DNA of 64,000 nt, taken from Mesodorylaimus sp. YZB2_4. Lineage: Eukaryota; Nematoda; Enoplea; Dorylaimida; Dorylaimidae. The notes beneath the pieces were generated by a model. It was not told where the DNA came from. It worked only from the letters and a program-made list of their open reading frames with translations, and ran no database searches. The stretch is taken from the NCBI GenBank assembly GCA_030248295.1, contig JASANH010000781.1, forward strand, positions 806,001 to 870,000, given 5' to 3'. The translations under genes were made by a program, and so were the position numbers. Within the stretch, counting starts at the first letter, position 1. The number at the start of each line of letters is the position of its first letter. Positions 25,752 through 36,183 of this stretch are shown here, piece by piece.

Positions 25752-27362
25752 ATGATGGCGACGTTGGCGTCGATGATCAGTCTGTTCTTCCTTTTCGGTA
25801 TGTGCCCGCTCACTGATCAACACAAGCTCGAGCATCCGTGCGACATCGTGATCGCCCTCGATGAATCCTTCAGCATCGGAGATAAAGATTTTGAAATGAT
25901 GATTTCGGTCGTGAACGGATTGCCGGACCACATTCTCATTGGCGTGGAATACTCCCGCATCGCCGTTGTCATGTACGGCGACAGGTCGAGAATCGCTCTG
26001 CCTCTCACACATGATGAAAATGAGATCCGCCAATGGGAGACAAGCTCCATGAAAAGCTCGCTTACTCGATTGGAAACGGCTTTCATCGCCGCGTACGAAA
26101 TATTAATAGCAAATAGTAAGCGTCCGAACGTCGTCAAACTGATCATTGTAATCACCGATGGCAAGAGCAGTCTCATGGAGGACGCCGAATATCGCGCTGC
26201 AGATCTACGCGATGAAGGCGTGATCATCTATGCCGCCTTTGTTGGCCCGTTCGACCAAGAGGCCCAGCAGCATCTCAACAACGTCACAGATAACTCTGGC
26301 CAAGTATTCCCAGTGGACAGCTTCGATCAGCTGATGGCCAACGTCGCGCAGAAGATCATCAAGCACATCAAGTGTAATTACCGAGAAAACTGCCGTTTCG
26401 TAGATCCTGGGCGGCAGGAGTGCCGGGCTTCTTGGTGGTTGCCAGTCGTCAGCGACGAAAAATGCACCGAACCGTCCACTTCCCCACAGATCTATTGCAC
26501 TATAGGTGACTGCAACGCAACGTGCCAGAAATGGGAGTGGAATGAAGCACAATGCGATGAAAACAATGCTGGCAACTCGGTGGTTGTGACTCGTCGCGAT
26601 GTTCCCCCTCAATACATGGAAATTTTCGAGCATTGCGAGCGTGAAAGGACGATTGAGTGTCCAAGTAAAAAGGAAGCGCAATCCAAGACCAAACCAAAGA
26701 CACAGTCAGGAACTGCGTCCACTGACGCCGTCTCGAGCACAAAGAAAGTGCAAAGTTCGAATCTGCCGCAAGAAACAGCCTTCGACGATGCAAGGGTTCA
26801 AGAAGTGCAAACTGAGGGTCCCAAATCGGACGAGTCCTCGAAATGGGTCATTCCCCTGGTTGCCGTCATACTGTGCGTGGCCGTGGTCATCGTCATCGCC
26901 GTCATATTGGCTGTGGTCCTCAAGAGGCGCCAAAAAACAAAAACCGCCACTCAAACTGACAAAACAAAACTTGGAGATCAGCGATCAGTCATAACCAAAT
27001 CGGCCGCTAGCACCAAGTTTCAGCCATCGGTCATCACCAAATCGACGACCGTCACCAAATCCCAGCGATCAGTCATCACCAAATCGATGGCTAAAAGTTG
27101 GCAGAGCAAGTACGGCGGGAAGTCGGAATCGCGGGTGACAACGCGAAGCGACATCACAAAGATATCGCCCTTCTCCAAGACTCCAGGAACCTCTAACAAA
27201 CCGTCCAGCAGCGACTACGGCTCCATCTACAACACTCGCCAGGGTAGTGGAGCCGATGAAAGCGCCGGGGTCAGTCTGAAGGCTGAATCAGACTCGAGGA
27301 AGCCGCTGACCAGAAAACCGATGGCATCAAAGATGAATCCTCCATCGAAAGCGAAAAAGTGA
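25752..27362 (+). CDS. Type I membrane protein with a von Willebrand A domain, intronless, 536 residues
   Basis: The start taken is the ATG at 25752; reading from 25746 would begin with TTG. An N-terminal hydrophobic stretch is a signal peptide. A vWA domain follows, with a complete MIDAS signature: DESFS (D37, S39, S41), a candidate T105 and ITDG (D136). Such domains bind protein ligands through a metal ion. The next region, about residues 200-300, is Cys-rich and includes a CNATCQKWEW segment. A Ser/Thr/Lys-rich stalk leads to a single span from W365, then a basic KRRQK stop-transfer. The cytosolic tail has a 14-residue unit containing SVITKS repeated nearly three times (26979-27086) and ends very basic. 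ATTAAA at 27465-27470 is a possible poly(A) signal. It is probably a cell-surface adhesion or matrix receptor; I know no exact orthologue. Confidence 0.85.
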   Translation: MMATLASMISLFFLFGMCPLTDQHKLEHPCDIVIALDESFSIGDKDFEMMISVVNGLPDHILIGVEYSRIAVVMYGDRSRIALPLTHDENEIRQWETSSMKSSLTRLETAFIAAYEILIANSKRPNVVKLIIVITDGKSSLMEDAEYRAADLRDEGVIIYAAFVGPFDQEAQQHLNNVTDNSGQVFPVDSFDQLMANVAQKIIKHIKCNYRENCRFVDPGRQECRASWWLPVVSDEKCTEPSTSPQIYCTIGDCNATCQKWEWNEAQCDENNAGNSVVVTRRDVPPQYMEIFEHCERERTIECPSKKEAQSKTKPKTQSGTASTDAVSSTKKVQSSNLPQETAFDDARVQEVQTEGPKSDESSKWVIPLVAVILCVAVVIVIAVILAVVLKRRQKTKTATQTDKTKLGDQRSVITKSAASTKFQPSVITKSTTVTKSQRSVITKSMAKSWQSKYGGKSESRVTTRSDITKISPFSKTPGTSNKPSSSDYGSIYNTRQGSGADESAGVSLKAESDSRKPLTRKPMASKMNPPSKAKK

Positions 27363-27605
27363 ATGAAACTGCGCGCAAGATGATGGCGCTTTGATGAAAG
27401 CATGCTGTGAAGAAACTCAGATCGCATGTTCCGCGTGTGACTCGTACTTGCTTGCACATAAATGATTAAAGCCCCTGAACAAGCTTCATTTAGCGCAGTA
27501 AGGCTGGCTTCGCGGTTAGATTATCTCCAAAACAACCAGGTGGTCGTTTTACAGGGTCCTGATGTCTATCTTTACTTCGACCGCCCATCTTGACTTAAAT
27601 CTAAA

Positions 27606-27782
27606 TTGGGCCGACCCCGTGGCCTGGTGGGTTAGGCGTGTGCCTCTCACGCCAGGTGCGCAATTACGGGCGAGTGTTCGACTCGGGGGCTGGTAGATCA
27701 TTTCGTGTAAAATGTGTCCCTTCACCCTCGAGTGCGCATAAGCGTTTGGTGACGTGGTGAAACATGAACATGAACATGAACG
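27606..27782 (+). repeat. tRNA-derived SINE, family B
   Basis: The head reads CCCGTGGCCTGGTGGG (A-box) and GTGTTCGACTCGG (B-box). The tail carries CACCCTCGAGTGCGC and ends with repeated CATGAA units. It shares head type and tail box with family A but has a different end, a short microsatellite instead of TGACATGACA. Confidence 0.8.
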
Positions 27783-28339
27783 TGGCAAGACCAGTTGCAT
27801 GCCAGTGGATATGGTTTCGAGGCAGATCGTTCTCACCCTTCGTCGGTTTTCTCAGTGTTTACAGAAGTGGTTAGACATCTAAATCTTGCGGCCTCACTGA
27901 CGATTAGATTATCTCGTGAGCTGGCGCGGTTCAGCAGTTTTCCCCGTTTTGTTCGGTGGCTGGGCTCGTCTCGGGTGATGGAGGCTGGTTTGAGAACCAT
28001 GACGGTGACTCACCCGTGTAATAGGAATGGCCTATTCTCCTTAGCCTATCGGCGTTCTCGTTCAGGAAGTTGGTCTGCGTCTCCTAAGTCGGGGCGCACG
28101 ACAGCATAGTGAAGTAGAGGTCGAGTGTCAAGTTTGGTTTGCAGAGTTCCTGGTCTGAACTTGCTCAGTGCACTTCGGGCTAAGGTCCGTCAGAAACCCT
28201 TTAACACGTGCGGCTGTTCCCCGAATCCCCGTCTGTGAGTCTCCATGGCTCTCTTGGTGGTGGCTAATAATCTCGGAACGAGGTGTCCGTGGACTGCGCG
28301 GGCTTGTTCCACTGGACAGCCCAAAATAGCCCTGGGGCG

Positions 28340-28660
28340 AGCCAAGGACTTCAGCCAGCACCGTCGAGGTGCTCAGAGTGGAGAGACGGAACCCAAACGA
28401 GGAGACAGTCTCGGCTGTCGAACACGAACAGGGTTCAATGCGCACCCGCCATCGTCCGAGGAAGTTGGTGTCCAGTCCAGGGTGCCCTCGCGTGGAGATG
28501 TTCCCAGTGGAGACCCGCAGAGGGAAGCTGCCATGAGAGCTGGTCACCTCGCGGCTGCTTATCATATCATGACTGCTGCTGGCCGGCTATGGGCAAAACG
28601 GGTTGGAAGTCCCGTGGGGGAACTGGGTGGCACAGGGCCCAACCCACAAAAACAAAGATA
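28340..28660 (+). repeat. SINE family C/D body, head degraded
   Basis: The segment contains GGTGCTCAGAGTGGAGAGAC, the phrase CCCTCGCGTGGAGATG and the end GGGCAAAACGGGTTGG. It corresponds to the shared 3' body of families C and D in plus orientation. The tRNA head is missing or too worn to align. Confidence 0.7.
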
Positions 28661-30163
28661 GGCAAGGTCGGCTGGGTTAAGTGGGAGGTTTTTTGAGGGG
28701 GGGGGGGGGGTAGGGATCAGATCAGGTCGCCTAAGCCTGATCTGATTGCGTGTGAAACAGGTCAGGTTCAGGTTCGGGTCGAGTAGAGTGAGTGAGTTGT
28801 ATGACTGTTTACATACAGTGCTGTAGGCTGTCTGGACAATTGGCCTGTGCTTGGAGGCCAGGGCTTGGTCAGTCAGGTCGGGTCTTGGTCCAGATACAAT
28901 TTGATCGTTCTTGCTTCCTTCCTTTTCTTTCTTCCTTCTGGACCTGAGGTGGGGGGCTCGAGAGGAAGGGCTCAGTGTCCTGGCCGGCCCAACAGGACGG
29001 CTTACCCTGCCTCCCCATCCCACCCCTTGCCTGATTGCACAAAAACTTTAGAAAAATGGCATCACCACCGTTTTTTAACTTGAGGCTCTGTGACGTGCAA
29101 TGTAGTAGACTCGAGGTGGATGCTACTTGTTTTTTGAATACCCCCAAAATATGTCTCAGTTTTCACATAATTTCTTGAGCTCAAGTTCTTTTATCATATA
29201 CTCTAATTGAACAGTTTGAGGCTGTTCTTCACTGAGATTTTTTAATGTTTATTTCCTGGCAAGCTGCTGGATGGGCAATGTGTCATGTCATTCACTGCCG
29301 CCAAGGATCGCTATAATGCACTCATGGGCGCAGCACACAGAAAATGTTTGACTGCTCTACACCTAGACTGACAGAAGGAAATTGAAGCGTTTACGAGAAT
29401 GACTGCCAAAGGATTCTGGCTGTATGGATTCTTTTATATTCTGTAATTCGAATTCGACAGGTCAACCGTTTCCTTTGCGAGACAATTATCTCACAAGCCA
29501 CCTGATTCCTGACTACATGGTCATAAACCACCGTAAAACAAGTCTCTGTGGTGCACCCGAATATTTGCAAAAGTTATCGCTCGTCTTGAAGAAAAATGAA
29601 ATCTGAGCAAACGCAATTAGATTTCCATGACTGTTGAGTATGTGGATAATTGCGATTTGCAGTAGACGGGAAGCCCCAGATCCGTTATCCCTTGAGAAAA
29701 TCCAGCTCAAATTTAAATTTCTATTGGTCATCCTCTGGCCTGGCAGACGACAGTCTGTCGTCCAGGTGGCGCGAGGCAGATCGGTCATCCGCATAATGAA
29801 AATACGAGTTATGACTCGAGTCGAGGCGGACAGACTCGTGAAAACACAGTTCATAGATCCCTTTTCTATTTTCGCAAGTAATGAGTATTCTTTGTTTTCC
29901 ATTTCACGGCATTCATCGTCCCTAAAGCAGCTATAGAAGAGGGAGGTAGGAGGCAGTCGTTGTTGTCATAGCGACTACTCTAGCAGCCCTGAACTGGACA
30001 GCGGGTAAATATTCCATCTTCCCGTGTGCTCAACACCGTTATTTCCCTCTTTTTTATTTCCTCACTTCGACTTTCTCGATTTTCTTAAACGGATTTTTGT
30101 GAAAATCTTATTTGACATGGAATCAAATCAATAAAATTCAGATTCTTCAAGAAAAGATTAGAT

Positions 30164-33100
30164 ATGCACGGAGTTGCTCAAAGTCGTCCTGCCACCCGAG
30201 GTTCGAGATCGGGCCCATCAGCTCCTGGTGCCAGTCGTGGTATGGTTTGAAAAAATTATCAGGTTTTACATTCTGAAAAGTTCAATTTTAGGCAACGCGA
30301 GTTCTAGTCCTCCGAACCCACCAAGTAGAAGTCGAGCCACGTCAGCTGGACCGACCAGAAGTGGGAGTATCGGAAATTTAGCGAAGTATACTTTTTCGAC
30401 ATACAGTATATCATAAAATAAAAAAATTATTTGCAGGAAAAATGGCCAAGATTCATCATTTGCTCACATTGAATCGCAGTATGTCCGAAATTTACAACAA
30501 CAGATTTATTATTTAGAATTGGAGAACGCGTATTTGTAAAAAAATTAAAAAAATTTTACAAGCCAAAAATTGCTGAAATTTTTTTGCAGAAAAAATCAGC
30601 TGAAGAAAAATCGGGATCGACCAACTCAAATAATTGGAGAAACCGATCGATATTTGGAAAAGCTTAGGGTAAATTATTTACTGCATAAAAAACAGATTGT
30701 ACTCTAAGATAAATTTTTTAAACTTTTGACTGGTCTAAGCAGCCAAATCAGTTCCAATATTTTGGAAAACCAAACCAGATACCAGTTTTTGGGTCTGCGA
30801 AAAAGTCATTAGTGCAAAAAATTTACTTCACGTTTTTTAAAATTTGAAACCATGTTTTGGCGGGAAGAGTAGCCTAGATTCTCTAACGACTTCATAAAAA
30901 TTTTCGAAACTGTTGAATTTCTCGCAATTGTTCATCGAGGCTGTATGTAAAAAAAGGGATGACATAGATACAGTTTTGAGCAATTTTAGAGAATGCATGA
31001 AGACAAAGAAAAATTAGAGTCTCAACTGAAAGAAAAAGAGCAAGAATGCCATGCTCTCTTGAAAGAGCGACATCATTTGCATGAACGACTTCAACGATCT
31101 GATGGTAAGTCTTCCGATTTTACCGCAGATGGAGACTGATGCAGCTAAATCTCCAGCTTTCCTGAAATGCTTAATTTCCGCTAAGTGCTAATTTGAAGCT
31201 CATTACAAAATCGGCCAGGCATTCCTCGCACTGGTCACGGTCTCCCCCCCCCCCCCGGCAATGCGTCCATCTTTGCTCACTTATTCTTTACTTTCTAGAA
31301 CCGGGCACAATCGCGCTGCAGGATGTAGCTTGGATTAGTTTTTTCCAGACACCTACTTCTGTGTAGCAGATTTTTTAATAAAAAAAATTTTTGGGCCTCA
31401 GCCCGTTTTGCCTATACTGTAGCTGGCCAGCAGCCAAACCTTCTAAGCAGGAGAGCACACAGCAGCGTCCCTGAGTGAGCGCCTCCACGCGAGGGCATAT
31501 TCGACTGGACATTACTCGCTCAGACAATAGTGGGAGAGTCACCCGCGGCCTGGCGTGCAAGGTCAGCAAGGGTTTATGGTTCGCAAACTGACCTGCATCA
31601 CCGGGGTTCGAACCCTGGACGACTCCTGCCAGTCTCTACCTAGCAATACCGGTGGACAAATGCTGAACCGCAGCAGCCGCTATTGTCCAGAAGATGCTCC
31701 CTGAAGGGTCGCATACCACTGGAAAGCAGGTTGTTATACGACTAGGCTTCACTGGAGGGAGTGCCCACTGGAAATTTTGCACCACGTCAAAAAACCAGGG
31801 CAGCCAACCACGTATTTCGACCTGGTTCACGGCTGAAACGTCAACCTGACGGGAGTGCCACCCGTCAGGTTGACGTTTCAGCCGTAAACGTTTCAGCCTG
31901 TACTCAGGTTCAGGTTGACGTTTCAGCCTGTACTCTTTCAAAACTTGCAGTAAAAATATTTTAGGAAAAAATGTGATGGTTTTTTGTTGAACTTTTTTGT
32001 GCAGTGATTTTATGAAGTTTAAAAGTTTTGGGCATCATTTTTCAGAGGAATATAACAGGGACAAGAGATCACTAAGTGAAGAAATTGTTGAATTGAGAAA
32101 ACAATTGGACGATGCAGCCCCAGAACTGAGCAGAAAACAAACCCAATTCGCTCAGTTGAACGCTGATTTCCAAGATGCGGTAAAAAGATTGCGGACGAGT
32201 CAACGAACCATTGAATTGTTGGAAGCACAAGTGAGCTGAGGCCTGCTAGTGCCCCCCCCCCCCGCCCCCCCCGAGAGACTTGAAATCCTAAAATAATATT
32301 TTCAGGTCAGCCAAAAAGTGAAAGAAGAAGAGGCGCTTTCAAACTTGGAAGCTGAACGTCGAGCTGAACTCGATCGAATTTTAACTAATATCAAAGAATT
32401 GGAATGTGAATTAGGCGAAGAACGTGCTAGGAATCGTAATTTGAATGTAACCAAGTCTTCGATAAGGAACTTTCAACTTTTAGTTTCAAATCTTGCTAAT
32501 TTTAGGAAGAAATTGGGACACTTCGAGGCCAACTGCGCGAATTAGAATTACAATCGAAAAAAGACAGAGTTGTCTCTGAAAAGGTAAAATAAGGGTAATT
32601 CGAGTTCCTTGAAATAATATGGATGGCTTTTAGGTGACAGAAGAAAATCAGGCTTTGATCAAAGAAAACGCACAGTTAGCTGCGAAAGTGACGCAAGCGC
32701 ACGCTGAACTCGAGCAAGTAAGATTTCAGCTGGTCTTATCGTGAGTTCGAGCATGACCTGTTTGAATTCTAGTATGAATCCCAAGTGCGATATGGGCACG
32801 TGCTGTCAGAAAATGCTCATTTGAGAGAAAGCGAACGACAATTGCGTCATCAACTGTCCAAATTACAAGAATTGTATAAATTGGAGGAGAATCGGACGAA
32901 AAAGTTGACTTCGCAAGTAGCGAGAGGGGTTTGTGAAATCGTTGTGGTCAGGGGAGGGCAAGTTGGTGTAAGCTGGGTGGCAGCAGCGACAGGGGAGGAA
33001 AGTGGTTTGATAAAAGTGGACACAGTGATGGGGCGGGCCCAGGCCTTTAGGACGTGACGGCTTTTGTGTTCCTTGTGGGCACAATCTCTTTTTTCAGCTC

Positions 33101-33722
33101 ACAGAGCAAGAAACCGGCCAAAATGCGGTCAAAGATGCTCAGATAAAATTACAAGTTCAGTTGGAATCGTTGGAAGAGTTGAGTCGAAATATGAGCAACG
33201 AAAATAAACAATTGCGTTCCGACAAAATATTCTTGGAATCTAGAATTGAAGAAATGCGAAATTCGGTCATACAGATTTTATCAAGTGATATCAAAAGTTT
33301 TTAACACTGATCACGTTTTTAGGTTGCTAACAAAGACATGCAGCTACAAACATTGCAGGATCGTATTCAATATTTGGAACAACATCAAAAAGTATTGGTG
33401 CGACAATTTGAAGATGAAACGCAAATTCAAGAAGCTAAGTGAGTAGGTTTTTCCGTGTTCGACCATTTGAGTCAGTGCGCAAACTTGTTTCTGATTGGCT
33501 GTTCCTGGTAAGCCACGCCCCGTTCAAATACTGCCCAAAATGCAGACAAAACAAGAAAAATCGCAAGGCGGGAAATTTAAAATTTAAATTGTTTACAACA
33601 GATTTCGAGAACTGGAACGAACCGCTACACAATGTCGAGAAATTTCAAGAAGTCTACGTCATGCTGCCGTTTTGGGCAAGTCAGTCACACCCGACACGCC
33701 GATGTCGAACGGGGTGCCATAG
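30164..33722 (+). CDS. Coiled-coil protein, 13 exons, 499 residues
   Basis: Exons: 30164-30239, 30292-30385, 30437-30535, 30590-30668, 30990-31104, 32046-32230, 32306-32446, 32506-32583, 32634-32717, 32773-32916, 33098-33265, 33323-33438, 33602-33722. Phases close over 1500 nt including stop. Five introns are 51-66 bases long. Residues 1-60 are low-complexity, rich in Ser, Arg, Pro and Gly. From about residue 65, starting near IESQYVRNLQQQIYYLELEN, almost all of the protein is Glu/Lys/Gln/Leu heptad sequence typical of long parallel coiled coils, down to about residue 470. The last residues (PDTPMSNGVP) are non-helical. There are no membrane spans and no signal peptide. The look is that of a cytoskeletal, centrosomal or ciliary rod protein, but I cannot name the family. 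The exon 5-6 intron of 0.9 kb carries a family C SINE and a perfect hairpin. Confidence 0.82.
31385..31690 (-). repeat. tRNA-headed SINE, family C, in an intron of the coiled-coil gene
   Basis: On the minus strand it shows the GGTTCGAACCCCGG B-box near 31605-31620 and a body ending at TATAGGCAAAACGGGC. It is shorter than the copy at 21815-22227, lacking part of the middle. Confidence 0.75.
31829..31885. repeat. Perfect hairpin with 25-bp arms and a 7-base loop
   Basis: The left arm is 31829-31853 and the right arm 31861-31885; they are exact reverse complements across the loop AGTGCCA. The arm contains GGCTGAAACGTCAACCTG, a phrase that recurs in weaker form near 31913, 34940, 37550 and 39580. 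It lies in the intron between exons 5 and 6 of the coiled-coil gene. Confidence 0.9.
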
Positions 33723-33954
33723 TGAGTGTCTAGTCACGATGTCCATGCCAAACTGACGAGCTACGGATATTGGAATTCACATTTTGTTATTAGTACTTAG
33801 GATACAAGGCCACGTGACGCTAGTCTCGAGTACTGCCATGCTTTATTTGGAATACTGTACATTTTCAGAAGCAAATTTTTTCTTATTTCGTGACACAGTC
33901 TTGGGGAAATGCCGAACGCTGTTTTTGTATTCTTTGAGTTGAAGCCAATTTTTC

Positions 33955-34265
33955 CCAGCTGGCCAGCAGTCAAGCCTTCTAAGCAAGGCTATGGGGGACC
34001 AGCACACACAGCAGCGTCTCCACTAGGAGCACCTCCACACGAGGGCATCCTGGACTGCACACCGAATTCCTCGGACGATGGCGGGTTGGCTCTGCACCCT
34101 GTCGGTGTTCGATACGCGCTGTCTACACGCTTGGCTTCCGTCTTCCATGGACGCACTTTCACACCAGGTCGTGGGTGACTCACCCACGACCTGGTGTGGT
34201 CAGCGAAGGTTTATGGTTCGCAAGCCGACCATCACCGGGGGTCGAACCCGGGACGAGTCCAGAAC
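33955..34265 (-). repeat. tRNA-headed SINE, family C
   Basis: On the minus strand the B-box CCGGGTTCGACCCCCGG lies near 34235-34255 and is followed by the family body. The copy has a small inverted repeat around 34170-34200 (GTGGGTGACTCACCCAC) where body sequence doubles back. Confidence 0.75.
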
Positions 34266-34503
34266 AGATCAAAATTTTTGCTTGACTAAATCCTTGCCGC
34301 GCTTGTAAAAAGCCTGTCTAATTTTCACGAAGACAGAAGTTTGCATACTAGCATAGTTACGACAGCCGAGCACAAGAGCTAAAACCCCACTCTTTCCGAG
34401 GCTAGCATAATGGTTAAGTGCGCTCGTTCTTCGAGGAGGCTTCTTGATGAAAGCGACTCGGCCTGCTGGCTTATGTGACCTGACTCATTGTCTGACTGAC
34501 TGA

Positions 34504-34680
34504 CTTTATGTCATGCCATGCAAATTTTATCCATAACCAAGCACTGTACAGCGCACCCGAGGGCTAAGGAACACATTTTACAATCATGTTTTACTCAGCC
34601 GGGAGTCGAACCCTTCCCGGTAAGTGCGGGCACAGCGTTAGAGGCAGACGCCTTTACTGATAGGCCACGACCCGGGCTCC
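34504..34680 (-). repeat. tRNA-derived SINE, family A
   Basis: On the minus strand the head GGGTCGTGGCCTATC and the B-box GGTTCGACTCCC precede the CCCTCGGGTGCGC box and a TGGCATGACAT end. It lies about 50 bases from a family B copy in opposite orientation. Confidence 0.8.
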
Positions 34681-34732
34681 TTATTCTGCGCGCGGACAGC
34701 AGGGCCGTCTTTTACTTCACTCCCCCAACGCC

Positions 34733-34875
34733 CCTTGTTCGTGGTCTGGTGGGTTAGGCGTCTGCCTCTCACGCCAGGTGCGCATTCACTGGGGAGTGCT
34801 CGATTCTCGGCCCAGTAAACCACATCGTATATGATGTGTCCCCTCACCCTTGAGTGCGCTTGGTGATGGGGTTGC
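34733..34875 (+). repeat. tRNA-derived SINE, family B, short copy
   Basis: The head TTCGTGGTCTGGTGGG, the B-box GTGCTCGATTCTC and the tail box CACCCTTGAGTGCGC are all present. The CATGAA end is lost. Confidence 0.75.
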
Positions 34876-35295
34876 TTGGTAGACCACCACGAGTGGGGGA
34901 GAGTAATCGATCTCCCCTGGCTGGGAATCGTCAGCCCCTCGGGTTGATGTTTCAGCCGCGTACAGCCGTAAGACTTGTCTGCTCCAGTCGGATTTTGTCC
35001 CGCCGACTTCAGTCGGCCAGACTCCCTCCTCCACCTGCCATGCTTGGTAATTTGGGAAAGCATGAACAGTGATTGGAACTGCAATCAGAGAGTGATCGGT
35101 TTGGGTGATCACTCAAATGAGGCATGTATCGGGACTGTACTTATCCTTAGTTTCTCGACGTTCTCAACTCTTCGAAAACATTTGTTTTATTAAGGTTTTC
35201 AGAGGGTAACAATCGTTCTGGTGGTCAAAAGCCATTCCAGTAACATTTCATTGAGTGAAGAGGCCAAAAGATGTGGTCACAACCAAACATGCAGC

Positions 35296-35663
35296 CCATC
35301 ATCCCGATACAACTCCAAGCCTAGATCCCGATCCGATCCAGCCGATCCGCTTCAAAAATTTTTAGATTGATGGGGATGACGTACTTGGCACTGCGTCCTC
35401 ACCAACCTGCTCTGTTTCCTCGCTGTCACTCTCCGTCACTCTATATTCCAAAGGACACAGGAGAGATGAGCAGAGCCTAAACTGGGACTGAATGCTGAGC
35501 TGGGAGGAAAAACGGGATTTTCTCATCATACCCTATCATTCTTCAGCAGATGCAGAGTGAAAAATTTCAGTTGATGATCCGCCGATCCAACAGTCGGATC
35601 GGAGCGGGAAGTAATCCAGCCCTCGGATGGGCGAATCGGGTTTGCCGGATCGGTGGATGCTGG
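35296..35663. mobile_element. hAT-like non-autonomous DNA element, 368 bp
   Basis: Both ends start CCA: the left end reads CCATCATCCCGAT and the right end, in reverse complement, CCAGCATCCACCGAT. The element is flanked by an exact 8-bp duplication CATGCAGC (35288-35295 and 35664-35671), the length made by hAT transposases. The subterminal parts carry many CCGATCC units in both orientations, as expected for transposase-binding sites. There is no transposase frame. Confidence 0.75.
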
Positions 35664-36183
35664 CATGCAGCTATAGAAATTTATATGGATGCTTGCATGT
35701 GAAATAATGCATTGACTGCCACCATCACATTCACTAAAACGACTGCAAAATGCGGCAATTCAGATTCGGTTTCCGACCAGACAGTGGCGCCTTTCTCAAA
35801 ATTCTGCTGCGATTAGAATGCATATTTTAAAACGGACCTGATCCAACTAGTCGGGACACCACGGCATTCCGCCTGTGCGACTAGGTCTGGTTTTATACAG
35901 ATGTCTAAGGTGCATGAAATATCAAAGGCTGCGATGCAAACAAAGTTGGTAGCTGCGACTGTCAAGATTTTCCTGGACTCATTCGCACATGGATTTGTAC
36001 TTTCTACAGGAAAGCATGCGCTAATGATTCAAATCGAACGACAGTTTCCAAAAAAATAGAACGCAAATAAATGGAAACCCGTCAAAAGCAAAAGCCACAT
36101 GTACAGGATACAATAAAAATGTAAGACAATTTGAGTCAACGGCCGTGCATACGCAGAACGTGGACACTTTCCTTGTCCCATCC

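Larger units (their letters stand above)
27363..30163. other. Intergenic region, 2.8 kb
   Basis: The region holds a family B SINE (27606-27782), a family C-type SINE body in plus orientation (about 28340-28660), a run of 14 G (28697-28710) and GGTCAGGTTCGGGT low-complexity sequence after it. Open frames here of up to 153 codons lie largely over these repeats. The 29424-29940 stretch has overlapping open frames on both strands, but none resembles a known protein. Confidence 0.55.
33723..36183. other. Intergenic region between two convergent genes, 2.5 kb
   Basis: It separates the ends of the coiled-coil gene (+) and NPC1 (-). It contains a family C SINE (33955-34265), a degenerate tRNA-like segment near 34395, a family A SINE (34504-34680), a family B SINE (34733-34875) and a 368-bp hAT-like element (35296-35663). 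No coding region was supported; the 148-codon minus-strand frame at 34638-35084 lies over SINE sequence. Confidence 0.6.

Noticed and set aside
26205-26681. 158-codon frame on the minus strand
   Set aside because: It is antisense to the vWA gene and has no family features.
25752-27362. Apicomplexan TRAP-type adhesin
   Set aside because: The vWA plus single span layout is similar, but there is no thrombospondin repeat or acidic Trp-containing tail, and the rest of the window is clearly metazoan.
28245-29023. Frames of 137-153 codons on both strands
   Set aside because: They overlap a SINE body, a poly-G run and GGTCAGG low-complexity sequence.
34638-35084. 148-codon frame on the minus strand
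   Set aside because: It runs across two SINE copies and their junction.
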